From contig CAHJWV010000504.1 in NCBI GenBank assembly GCA_903643055.1, forward strand, positions 1-5,546: a stretch of DNA of 5,546 bases. Reading direction: 5' to 3'. Position numbers and translations under genes: made by a program. Shown one piece after another: positions 1 to 5,546 of this stretch. Numbering within the stretch: the first letter of the stretch is position 1; each line of letters begins with the position of its first letter. The DNA is from Burkholderiales bacterium (GTDB lineage Bacteria > Pseudomonadota > Gammaproteobacteria > Burkholderiales > Burkholderiaceae). The notes under the pieces were generated by a model. That model worked only from the letters and a program-made list of their open reading frames with translations, was not told where the DNA came from and did not search any database.

Positions 1-204
1 CAAAACGATCTTGCGGTCCGTTCGCTGTAAAAGCCGCGCCCCGACGAGCTCTTCAAGCGCCTGGACCCGTCGCGCGATGGTGGACGTCGCTACTTGCAGC
101 TCCTTGGCCGCAGCGGACCAGCTGCCCAATTCAACGGCCCTGACGAGCGACCGCATGACACCCAGATGATCCACGCCCACCTCGACAATTTTCCTGCGCG
201 CCAT
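1..204 (-). CDS. LysR-type transcriptional regulator, N-terminal part (cut by window edge)
   Basis: Reading the minus strand from an ATG at 204 gives 68 codons open to the left edge, so the gene is partial and lacks its effector-binding domain here. The product has a LysR-type winged helix-turn-helix. Residues about 16-36 match the first helix and the usual 'GSxSAAA' start of the DNA-binding unit (here GSWSAAAKEL). Residues about 38-60 match the recognition helix and wing (VATSTIARRVQALEE, then GARLLQRT). LysR-type proteins bind DNA in the cytoplasm and often control a divergently transcribed neighbour, which here is the asparaginase and possibly the transporter. The start is uncertain: a GTG at 174 (codon 11), preceded by GAGG with about 5 bases spacing, would give the more typical opening MDHLGVMRSLVRAVE. 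The family call is firm; target genes and inducer are inference. Confidence 0.9.
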   Translation of the reverse strand, partial: MARRKIVEVGVDHLGVMRSLVRAVELGSWSAAAKELQVATSTIARRVQALEELVGARLLQRTDRKIVL

Positions 205-302
205 GCTGAGTGATCTATGCAATTGAGGTTTCGATATTTGCCCGTTGCTTGCATTCTCACGGTACTTCTAGACTAGGAGACCATCGTTTTTTGTCGTTGT
301 TA
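205..302. promoter_or_regulatory. Divergent intergenic control region between the LysR-type gene and the asparaginase gene
   Basis: This 98-base stretch separates two divergent starts and is clearly richer in A and T than the genes around it, as expected for a promoter and operator region. It contains a perfect 6-base inverted repeat, ATGCAA at 217-222 and TTGCAT at 249-254. The arms start 32 bases apart, close to three helical turns. Further TTGC copies lie at 238-241 and 245-248. A weak -35/-10 pair for the plus strand could be TTGCTT (245-250) with TCTAGA (267-272), but the -10 matches the consensus at only three of six positions. Calling this a LysR-type operator rests on position and symmetry, not on a known motif. 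Confidence 0.5.
275..280 (+). promoter_or_regulatory. Shine-Dalgarno-like AGGAGA upstream of the asparaginase
   Basis: AGGAGA is the only good ribosome-binding-like sequence ahead of the asparaginase. It lies 22 bases before the ATG at 303, too far for normal use, but 10 bases before an in-frame TTG at 291 and 16 before another TTG at 297. It therefore raises the possibility of a TTG start that would add four residues (from 291) or two (from 297) to the protein. A T6 run at 287-292 lies between the site and the start. Confidence 0.4.
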
Positions 303-1319
303 ATGACGTTTCCCGCTCACGCTCCCTTGGTCATGACGACCCGAAACGGACACTCCGAACGTCTTCACTGGGGATCTGTCGCAGTCGTCGATGCGGCCGG
401 AACACTGCTTGCGTACGCAGGAGACTGTGAGGCGCAGACATTTTCCCGCTCGACGCTCAAGCCGTTTCAGGCACTGCCTTTTGTGGCGGCCGGGGGGGCA
501 GAGCATTTCGGGTTTACCGATTCCGAAATTGCGCTGATGTGTGCCAGTCACAGCGGCGAAGACATTCACGTTCAAACCGCATCCAGCATGCTCACCAAGA
601 TTGGAATGGAAGCGGCAGATCTGCGCTGTGGCGTTCAAATCCCGCTGCATTTCGGCAAGGAGCGTCTTCCCCCCGCGGGATCGCTGTTCGATCAACTACA
701 TCACAACTGCTCGGGAAAGCACGTCGGCTTCCTCGCGTTCTGCCACCTGTGCGGCGAAGACCCATTGCGATATCTCGAAGAAAGCAGTGAATTGCAGCGT
801 GCCGTCGAAGCGCAGGTCGCAATCCTGGCCGGTGTATCGCGCCATGCCATGTGGCGAGGCATCGACGGTTGCAGCGCGCCGAATTGGGGATTTCCGCTGT
901 CGCGCCTCGCACTGTTGTGGGCACGGCTGGCCGGCGCTGCGTCGGGGACGGCAGCGTCGGACGCGGGGCTCGCTCGGATCTACACGGCCATGCAGGCCCA
1001 TCCGGAAATGGTCTCGGGGCAAGGGCGCTTCGATCTGGAATTGACGAAAGTCCTGGATGGCGATGGCGTTGCCAAAGTGGGAGCGGACGGACTTTTCACC
1101 GTTGCCATCCGCAGCAAAGGGATGGGCGTTGCCGTGCGGATTGCCGACGGCAGTGCAGATGCGGCCTATGCCGTCGCCGCCTGGGCACTCGTCCAGCTGG
1201 GGATCCCCCTGGACGTGGAGCGCGGGCCGATTTCCCGATGGGCCAGGCCGGTTCTGCGCAACGTCAACGGGATTGAAACCGGGAGGCTCGCCGTCGTCGG
1301 CGAACTCCAATGGGCCTAG
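303..1319 (+). CDS. Asparaginase (asparaginase II family, Rhizobium etli type)
   Basis: The 338-residue product belongs to the asparaginase II family, which is unrelated to the classical E. coli AnsA/AnsB fold and hydrolyses L-asparagine to L-aspartate and ammonia. The key residues of the R. etli enzyme can be placed here. The first Ser-Lys pair is S50/K53 (SRSTLKP), the second Ser is S82 in CASHS, and its Lys partner is K258 (VAKVGADG). The metal-site Cys, Lys and Cys are C136 and K139 in NCSGKH and C190 in GIDGCSAPN. HPEMVSGQGRFD at 233-244 is another family block. No signal peptide is seen, so it should be cytoplasmic. The ATG at 303 was chosen because the homologous region begins about 10-15 residues after it. 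TTG 291, ATG 333 and GTG 210 are in-frame alternatives; GTG 210 would intrude on the promoter region. A LysR-type gene lies divergently upstream and an amino-acid importer lies downstream on the same strand. The family call is firm; preference for Asn over related amides is inferred. Confidence 0.92.
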   Translation: MTFPAHAPLVMTTRNGHSERLHWGSVAVVDAAGTLLAYAGDCEAQTFSRSTLKPFQALPFVAAGGAEHFGFTDSEIALMCASHSGEDIHVQTASSMLTKIGMEAADLRCGVQIPLHFGKERLPPAGSLFDQLHHNCSGKHVGFLAFCHLCGEDPLRYLEESSELQRAVEAQVAILAGVSRHAMWRGIDGCSAPNWGFPLSRLALLWARLAGAASGTAASDAGLARIYTAMQAHPEMVSGQGRFDLELTKVLDGDGVAKVGADGLFTVAIRSKGMGVAVRIADGSADAAYAVAAWALVQLGIPLDVERGPISRWARPVLRNVNGIETGRLAVVGELQWA

Positions 1320-1434
1320 ACGCCGCCGGCCCACGCTCTGGCCGAGCCGTCTGCACGAACTTTGACCTTCGGGCGGCCTCCTTCGACTTCATCCTTTGTC
1401 CCGATTTATTCAATCAACCGAGAAAGCGCACACC
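1320..1434 (+). other. 115-base gap between the asparaginase gene and aapJ
   Basis: No gene is supported in this gap. A 5-base-pair GC hairpin can form between 1327-1331 and 1340-1344 with an 8-base loop, but no T-run follows it, so it is not a convincing intrinsic terminator. TTGACC at 1362-1367 resembles a -35 element, yet no acceptable -10 lies 16-18 bases downstream. The part from about 1387 is richer in A and T and leads to GAGAA at 1420-1424, about 10 bases before the aapJ ATG, which is a modest ribosome-binding site. Whether aapJQMP has its own promoter here or is read through from the asparaginase gene cannot be decided from sequence alone. Confidence 0.4.
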
Positions 1435-2472
1435 ATGAAGTTCACCCGATTCACTGCCTCCGCTGCCCTGCTGGCCGCAGTACTTGCCTTGCTGGTCAGC
1501 CCAGCGGCACATGCGGGCAAGGTGCTCGACAACATCAAGAGCAAGGGCGTCGTGACCTGCGGAGTGCACACCGGCCGGGCCGGTTTCTCGCTGGCCGACG
1601 GCACCGGCAAATGGAGCGGCATCGACGTCGACTACTGCCGCGCACTGGCCGCCGCCGTGCTCCGCGACGCCGATAAAGTCAAGTTCGTGCCGACCAGCCC
1701 GCAGACGCGACTCACCGCGCTGCAAAGCGGCGAGATCGATGTGCTGGCACGCCAGACCACCTGGACCTTCAATCGCGAGACCGCACTCGGCCTCAATTGG
1801 GTAGGCATCAACTTCTACGACGGCCAGGCCTTCATCGCCAGGAAGAAGCCGGGTCTTGCGAGCGTGACGCAACTCGCCGGTGCGACGATCTGCGTCGAAT
1901 CGGGCACCACATCGGAAAAGAACATGGCGGAATACTTCCGCGCCCACAATATTGCCTATAAGGCCGTCGTGTTTGATCAGCCGGAGGGGTCGCAACAGGC
2001 ACTGGCCAGTGGCCGCTGCCAAGCCTATACCCACGACGGCGGGACACTCGCTGCGCTCAAGGGGCAAGAGTTGAAGAACCCCGACGACTACGTGATCCTG
2101 CCTGAGTTGATCACCAAGGAGCCCAACGGCCCGGTGGTCCGCCGCGGCGACGATGAATGGTTCGCAATCGCCCGCTGGACACTCTTCGCGCTGATCGAAG
2201 CCGAGGAACTCGGCATCTCGGCCAAGAACATCGATGGCCTGAAGGCGAACAGCGCCGACCCAGCGATCAAGCGTTTCGTGGGCACGGGCGACGATTTGGG
2301 CAAATCCCTCGGACTCGACAAGGACTGGAGCTACCGCATCGTCAAGTCCGTCGGCAATTACGGGGAGAGCTTCGACCGCAATCTCGGCGAGGGTTCAAAG
2401 ATCAAGCTGCCGCGCGGCAAGATGAACCTCTGGACCAAGGGCGGCCTGTTGATCTCGCCTCCGCTGCGCTGA
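1435..2472 (+). CDS. aapJ: General L-amino-acid ABC transporter, periplasmic binding protein AapJ
   Basis: The 345-residue product is an AapJ-type solute-binding protein (SBP_bac_3 fold), which captures polar L-amino acids in the periplasm and delivers them to the AapQ/AapM permeases. Residues 1-27 form a Sec signal peptide: a basic start (MKFTR), a hydrophobic core at about 8-22, and an AHA cleavage site before G28. Family landmarks follow in order: GVVTCGVHTG (38-47), SGIDVDYCRALA (61-72), TRLTALQSGEIDVLAR (91-106, with R92 the likely carboxylate ligand), TTWTFNRETALG (108-119), YDGQAF (128-133), ICVESGTTSE (152-161), NPDDYVILPE (215-224), and the C-terminal GNYGE and SPPLR. Length matches the family's usual 340 or so. 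ATG 1435 is preferred over ATG 1396 because it begins directly at the signal peptide. The segment CQAYTHDGG (195-203) departs from the usual CDxYTTDxS-like pocket sequence, which hints at an altered substrate range. It is the first gene of a tight four-gene operon. Confidence 0.95.
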   Translation: MKFTRFTASAALLAAVLALLVSPAAHAGKVLDNIKSKGVVTCGVHTGRAGFSLADGTGKWSGIDVDYCRALAAAVLRDADKVKFVPTSPQTRLTALQSGEIDVLARQTTWTFNRETALGLNWVGINFYDGQAFIARKKPGLASVTQLAGATICVESGTTSEKNMAEYFRAHNIAYKAVVFDQPEGSQQALASGRCQAYTHDGGTLAALKGQELKNPDDYVILPELITKEPNGPVVRRGDDEWFAIARWTLFALIEAEELGISAKNIDGLKANSADPAIKRFVGTGDDLGKSLGLDKDWSYRIVKSVGNYGESFDRNLGEGSKIKLPRGKMNLWTKGGLLISPPLR

Positions 2473-2479
2473 GGCAATC

Positions 2480-3646
2480 ATGGTTGCGACCACGGCAGCG
2501 GCCGCCTCTGTCCCGTCTCCAGCCCGACGGCCGCCCCCTCCTTCCCTCAATCTGAAGGCGCTGGGATTGCAGTTCGTGGCGCTGGCCGCCGTGCTGGCGT
2601 TGCTGGCCTGGCTGGTGCACAACGCGGCCAGCAACCTTGCCGCGCGCAATATCGCCTCGGGCTTCGGCTTTCTGAAAGACAGCGCCGGGTTCGCGATCTC
2701 CGAAGGGGTCGTTCCCTACGAAACCGGCGACAGCTACTTGCGGGCCTTGCTCGTCGGCATGGCGAACACGCTGCGCGTTGCCATCTCCGCCGTGCTGCTG
2801 GCGAGCCTGCTCGGCTTTACGGCCGGCATCGCGCAGATCAGCCGCAATGCGATGGTGCGCACGATGGCGCGGACCTACGTCGACGTGGTGCGAAACGTGC
2901 CACTGCTGCTGCAGGTGCTGATGTGGTACATCCTCGTCACCGAAGGTCTGCCCGCGGGTGACCGCCCGTTCCTCTTCGGCGACGTCGCCTTTCTGAGCAA
3001 GGGCGGCCTGGCGGTGGCGGTGCCGGAGTTGTCGGGGGCCCTTGCACTCGTGCTGGTGGCCATGACGATCGCGCTGCCGGTGCTCGCGTGGCGCTCGACG
3101 TCACGCCGCCGCACCGGCGCCCGTGTGCTGGGGATGGCGGCGACGCTGGTCGCATGCGCGGCCGTCTGGGTTGTGATTCCTTCGGAATGGGAGCGGCCGA
3201 CGCAGGGCAGCTTCGGTGTGAGCGGCGGTGCCACGCTGAGCCCGGAATGGCTGGCGCTCGTCTGCGCACTGACGCTGTACGCCGGCGCCTATTGCGCGGA
3301 GATCGTTCGCAGCGGTATCCAGTCGGTGCACAAAGGGCAGTGGGAGGCCTGTCATGCGCTTGGCTTGACACGGCCGCAAACGCTGATGCGCGTGATCGTG
3401 CCGCAGAGCCTGCGCGTGATCGTGCCGCCCTATACGAGCCTGATCATGAACACGACCAAGAACTCGTCGCTTGCCGTCGCGATCGGCTACCCCGACATCG
3501 TTTCGATCTCCACCACCACGATGAGTCAGAACGGCCAGGCGATCGAGTGCGTGGCGGTGATCGCCGCGGTCTATCTCGTGCTGAACCTGTGTACCGCGCT
3601 GTTGATGGGTTTCGTCAATTCGCGTGCACAGTTGAAGGAGCGTTGA
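2480..3646 (+). CDS. aapQ: General L-amino-acid ABC transporter permease AapQ
   Basis: The 388-residue product is one of the two inner-membrane permeases of the Aap importer. It has a proline/alanine-rich cytoplasmic start (residues 1-22). Hydrophobic segments lie at about 27-46, 89-118, 137-155, 183-204, 215-233, 257-274 and 352-379. A periplasmic-type insert that includes [12 protein letters not shown] (60-71) and [14 protein letters not shown] (80-93) is characteristic of AapQ and of the related polar amino-acid permeases. [13 protein letters not shown] (138-150) is typical of the amino-acid permease family. The EAA loop that docks on the ATPase is canonical: E289, A290, G295 and the following IVPQ at about 306-309. 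The gene starts 7 bases after aapJ, and GAGG at 2471-2474 overlapping the aapJ stop supplies the ribosome-binding site, so translation is probably coupled. Length is close to the roughly 400 residues of rhizobial AapQ. No frameshift or truncation is seen. Confidence 0.95.
   Translation: MVATTAAAASVPSPARRPPPPSLNLKALGLQFVALAAVLALLAWLVHNAASNLAARNIASGFGFLKDSAGFAISEGVVPYETGDSYLRALLVGMANTLRVAISAVLLASLLGFTAGIAQISRNAMVRTMARTYVDVVRNVPLLLQVLMWYILVTEGLPAGDRPFLFGDVAFLSKGGLAVAVPELSGALALVLVAMTIALPVLAWRSTSRRRTGARVLGMAATLVACAAVWVVIPSEWERPTQGSFGVSGGATLSPEWLALVCALTLYAGAYCAEIVRSGIQSVHKGQWEACHALGLTRPQTLMRVIVPQSLRVIVPPYTSLIMNTTKNSSLAVAIGYPDIVSISTTTMSQNGQAIECVAVIAAVYLVLNLCTALLMGFVNSRAQLKER
3636..3640 (+). promoter_or_regulatory. 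Ribosome-binding site for aapM inside the end of aapQ
   Basis: AGGAG lies within the last codons of aapQ and is 8 bases before ATG 3649. That optimal spacing favours 3649 over the second in-frame ATG at 3658, which is 17 bases away. Confidence 0.75.
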
Positions 3647-3648
3647 CT

Positions 3649-4713
3649 ATGTCTGCGATGTCAGCCCCCCCGCCGCCCCTTGGCCTGCCGGCAAGGATTC
3701 GACTTTCCTGGTTCGCGACTCCCGCATCGGCAGGCATTTCCGCTGGCCTGTTGCTGGCACTGATCTACCTCACGTGGCGCGTGTTCGACTGGGCCGTGCT
3801 CGGCGCTGTCGGCGGCCACGACCTGGAGGCCTGTCGCGCAAGCGCCGGCGCCTGCTGGACAGTCGTGATCGACAAGCACCGTCTCGTGCTGTTCGGCCGT
3901 TTCCCATATGCCGAGCAATGGCGGCCATTCCTCGCCACCGCGCTGCTGCTCGGCGGGGTCGGGGTGGCCGCGCTGCCACGATTCTTCGGCCGCATCGGCA
4001 TCGCAATTCTGGTCGGTGCATTGCTTGCGTTCGCCGTGCTGATGGCCGGTGGTGTGTTGGGTCTCACACCGGTGGGAACGGATCTGTGGGGCGGGCTGCC
4101 GCTGACCATCTTCCTGGCGCTGGTGGCCTGCCTGTTCGGCGTGCCAATCGGCATGGCGTTGGCGCTGGCGCGGCGCAGCAAGCTGCCGGCGCTGCGCTGG
4201 CTGGCGACCGGTTACATCGAGATGGTCCGCGGCGTGCCGCTGGTGACACTGCTCTTCTTCGGGGCCTTCGTGCTGCCGCTGGCGCTGCCGCCGGGCTGGC
4301 GTTTCGATGCAATGCTGCGCATCGGGATTTGCCTGACGATGTTCAGTGCCGCCTACCTCGCCGAGGTGTTCCGCGGCGGCCTTCAGTCGGTCGCGAAGGG
4401 CCAGCAAGAGGCGGCACAGGCGCTCAGCTTCACGACGCTGCAGACGCTCTCGCGCGTGGTGCTGCCGCAGGCGCTTCGCGTCACGATTGCTTCCACGGTG
4501 AACATCTTCATCGGCGCGGTCAAGGACACCTCGCTGGTGATGATCGTCAACTTTTACGACCTGACGGGGTCGCTCAAGCTCGCGCTGGGCGACCCGCAGG
4601 CGCGACCGTACTTCATCGAGTTGTACCTGGTCGTCGGTGCCATCTATCTGGTTCTCGGCCTCGGTCTGGGCTTGTACGGCCGTTTTCTGGAGCGGCGCTA
4701 TGCGCTGAAGTGA
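3649..4713 (+). CDS. aapM: General L-amino-acid ABC transporter permease AapM
   Basis: The 354-residue product is the second inner-membrane permease of the importer, pairing with AapQ. Hydrophobic segments lie at about 28-48, 95-110, 115-138, 150-172, 195-214, 222-240, 283-300 and 323-345. Landmarks of AapM are the periplasmic segment [20 protein letters not shown] (68-87), [12 protein letters not shown] (142-153), [20 protein letters not shown] (174-193) followed by [11 protein letters not shown] (194-204), and [15 protein letters not shown] (286-300). The EAA loop reads E254, A255, A256, Q, A, L and then S260 where the conserved glycine normally sits, followed by VLPQ at 271-274. The rest of the loop is normal, so function is probably kept. 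The gene begins 2 bases after aapQ and ends 5 bases before aapP. A C7 run at 3665-3671 falls in codons 6-8 of a proline-rich start (PPPP). It is slightly shorter than the roughly 380 residues of rhizobial AapM. Confidence 0.95.
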   Translation: MSAMSAPPPPLGLPARIRLSWFATPASAGISAGLLLALIYLTWRVFDWAVLGAVGGHDLEACRASAGACWTVVIDKHRLVLFGRFPYAEQWRPFLATALLLGGVGVAALPRFFGRIGIAILVGALLAFAVLMAGGVLGLTPVGTDLWGGLPLTIFLALVACLFGVPIGMALALARRSKLPALRWLATGYIEMVRGVPLVTLLFFGAFVLPLALPPGWRFDAMLRIGICLTMFSAAYLAEVFRGGLQSVAKGQQEAAQALSFTTLQTLSRVVLPQALRVTIASTVNIFIGAVKDTSLVMIVNFYDLTGSLKLALGDPQARPYFIELYLVVGAIYLVLGLGLGLYGRFLERRYALK

Positions 4714-4718
4714 ACAAC

Positions 4719-5504
4719 ATGAGCCTCACGCAATCTTGTACCCCGCCGCTTTCCTCCACGCCACTGTCCACTACTCCACTGCTCAGCATCGACGGCATGC
4801 ACAAATGGTTCGGCAGCTTCCATGCGTTGGACGACTGCAATCTTCACGTCGCAAGCGGCGAGAAGATCGTGGTCTGCGGACCGTCCGGCTCCGGCAAGTC
4901 GACTCTGATCCGCTGCGTGAACCGCATCGAGCGGCACGACGGCGGGCGCATCGCATTCAACAACGTCGAACTGGACGACTCGCGAGACGCCGTGCAAGCC
5001 CGCAAGGGAATTGGCATGGTGTTTCAGCAGTTCAACCTGTTCCCCCACCTCACGGTGCTGGAAAACGTGATGCTCGCCCCTGTGCTGGTCAAGTCGGCCA
5101 GCCCGGCGGCTGCGCGGGAACAGGCCCTGGCCCTGCTGGCGCGGGTTCGCATCGCTGAACAGGCCCATAAATACCCCGGCCAGCTGTCAGGCGGCCAGCA
5201 GCAGCGCGTGGCGATCGCCCGGGCGCTGGCAATGCAGCCGCAGTTGATGTTGTTCGACGAGCCTACCTCCGCACTTGACCCGGAGATGGTCGGCGAGGTC
5301 CTCGATGCGATGCTGACCCTGGCACGCGAAGGCATGACGATGATCGTCGTGACGCACGAGATGGGCTTTGCACGCCAGGTGGCGGACCGCGTGGTGTTCA
5401 TGGAGGCCGGTCGCATCGTGGAGATCCAGCCGCCAGAGCTTTTCTTCGACAAGCCGCAGAGCGAGCGGACCCGAGCCTTTCTCGGCAAGATCCGCACGCG
5501 CTGA
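4719..5504 (+). CDS. aapP: General L-amino-acid ABC transporter ATP-binding protein AapP
   Basis: The 261-residue product is the cytoplasmic ATPase that powers the Aap importer. All ABC motifs are present: Walker A GPSGSGKS (54-61), Q-loop Q103 in [10 protein letters not shown], signature LSGGQQQR (156-163), Walker B LMLFDEP (176-182, with D180 and catalytic E181), D-loop SALD (184-187) and H-loop H213 in [14 protein letters not shown]. The long match around [20 protein letters not shown] and [14 protein letters not shown] is typical of polar amino-acid ATPases (HisP/GlnQ/AapP group). About 20 residues rich in Ser, Thr and Pro precede the first strand ([12 protein letters not shown]). A leader of this length is normal for AapP, but here it consists of degenerate five-residue repeats. 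The start is ATG 4719, 5 bases after the aapM stop. GAAG at 4707-4710 inside the end of aapM is a modest ribosome-binding site. It is the last gene of the aapJQMP set seen here. Confidence 0.96.
   Translation: MSLTQSCTPPLSSTPLSTTPLLSIDGMHKWFGSFHALDDCNLHVASGEKIVVCGPSGSGKSTLIRCVNRIERHDGGRIAFNNVELDDSRDAVQARKGIGMVFQQFNLFPHLTVLENVMLAPVLVKSASPAAAREQALALLARVRIAEQAHKYPGQLSGGQQQRVAIARALAMQPQLMLFDEPTSALDPEMVGEVLDAMLTLAREGMTMIVVTHEMGFARQVADRVVFMEAGRIVEIQPPELFFDKPQSERTRAFLGKIRTR
4737..4781 (+). repeat. Degenerate 15-base tandem repeat in the 5' end of aapP
   Basis: Units at 4752-4766 and 4767-4781 agree at 12 of 15 bases and encode SSTPL and STTPL. The preceding 15 bases (4737-4751, CTPPL) agree with the second unit at 9 of 15. 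The repeat is in frame and covers residues 7-21 of AapP, ahead of the ATPase core. Confidence 0.6.
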
Positions 5505-5537
5505 CGTCAAAATGATCCAGCAAGGATGGACAGTTCC

Positions 5538-5545
5538 AAGGAGGT
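5538..5545 (+). promoter_or_regulatory. Near-perfect Shine-Dalgarno sequence (AAGGAGGT) at the right edge
   Basis: AAGGAGGT is complementary to the 3' end of 16S rRNA and lies 33 bases after the aapP stop, with no terminator between. It probably belongs to a plus-strand gene whose start lies just outside the window, which would extend the operon. As an alternative, an ATG at 5512 (8 bases after the aapP stop) or at 5526 opens a frame that stays open to the edge and would make these bases coding, but neither has a well-spaced ribosome-binding site. Confidence 0.5.
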
Positions 5546-5546
5546 C

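Noticed and set aside
696..1334. Minus-strand open frame of 212 codons opposite the asparaginase gene
   Set aside because: Shadow of the conserved plus-strand gene; low-complexity composition and no recognisable domain.
1319..1351. Possible terminator after the asparaginase gene
   Set aside because: Only a 5-base-pair GC stem with an 8-base loop and no following T-run; not enough for an intrinsic terminator.
1339..1355. Sigma-54-like promoter (TGGCC then TGCA) before aapJ
   Set aside because: The GG to GC spacing is one base longer than the strict spacing that sigma-54 needs, and the flanking bases match poorly.
1362..1390. Sigma-70-like promoter starting with TTGACC before aapJ
   Set aside because: The hexamers 16-18 bases downstream do not resemble a -10 element.
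1414..2067. Minus-strand open frame of 217 codons opposite aapJ
   Set aside because: Shadow of aapJ, with no family resemblance and no ribosome-binding site that stands out.
3088..3648. Upstream extension of the aapM frame across aapQ, which could suggest a longer protein
   Set aside because: The extension overlaps conserved aapQ in another frame, is arginine-rich and non-membrane, and the true start at 3649 has a well-spaced AGGAG.
3661..4407. Minus-strand open frame of 248 codons opposite aapM
   Set aside because: It is antisense to a clearly conserved permease, rich in Gln, His and Arg as expected for the complement of a high-GC gene, and resembles no family I know.
3774..4718. Upstream extension of the aapP frame across aapM
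   Set aside because: It is the shadow of aapM; ATG 4719 gives a normal-length AapP directly after the aapM stop.
1..5546. CRISPR arrays, tRNA or rRNA genes, insertion sequences, attachment sites, riboswitches
   Set aside because: No repeated spacer structure, cloverleaf, transposase or long inverted repeat was seen; the window is almost fully covered by ordinary metabolic and transport genes.

Overview
This window looks like chromosome from a high-GC proteobacterium. Strong G/C bias at third codon positions, purine-rich Shine-Dalgarno sites and an Aap-type transporter next to an asparaginase II-family enzyme fit a betaproteobacterium of the Burkholderiales type best. That placement is inferred from style and gene content; no rRNA or other taxonomic marker is present.

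Layout: (1) positions 1-204, minus strand, hold the first 68 codons of a LysR-type regulator that runs off the left edge. (2) Positions 205-302 are a visibly AT-richer divergent intergenic region, the likely control region for the regulator and the rightward genes. (3) Positions 303-1319, plus strand, encode an asparaginase of the Rhizobium etli asparaginase II family, with its catalytic and metal-site residues intact. (4) A 115-base gap (1320-1434) has no convincing terminator or promoter. (5) Positions 1435-5504, plus strand, hold a complete four-gene ABC importer in the order aapJ (periplasmic binding protein), aapQ and aapM (permeases), aapP (ATPase). Its genes are separated by only 7, 2 and 5 bases. 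(6) The last 42 bases hold the approach to a further plus-strand gene, including a near-perfect Shine-Dalgarno sequence at the edge.

How the parts fit: the importer is of the broad-specificity polar L-amino-acid class. The asparaginase has no signal peptide and so should act in the cytoplasm, hydrolysing imported asparagine to aspartate and ammonia. The divergent LysR-type protein is the natural candidate regulator. The simplest reading is an amino-acid (asparagine/aspartate/glutamate-type) uptake and nitrogen-scavenging locus. All complete genes are in frame and intact. I do not see an undescribed system. The items worth a second look are a Ser in place of the conserved Gly in the AapM EAA loop, a variant binding-pocket segment in AapJ, a degenerate 15-base tandem repeat in the 5' end of aapP, an inverted repeat in the divergent promoter region, and start-codon uncertainty for the asparaginase.
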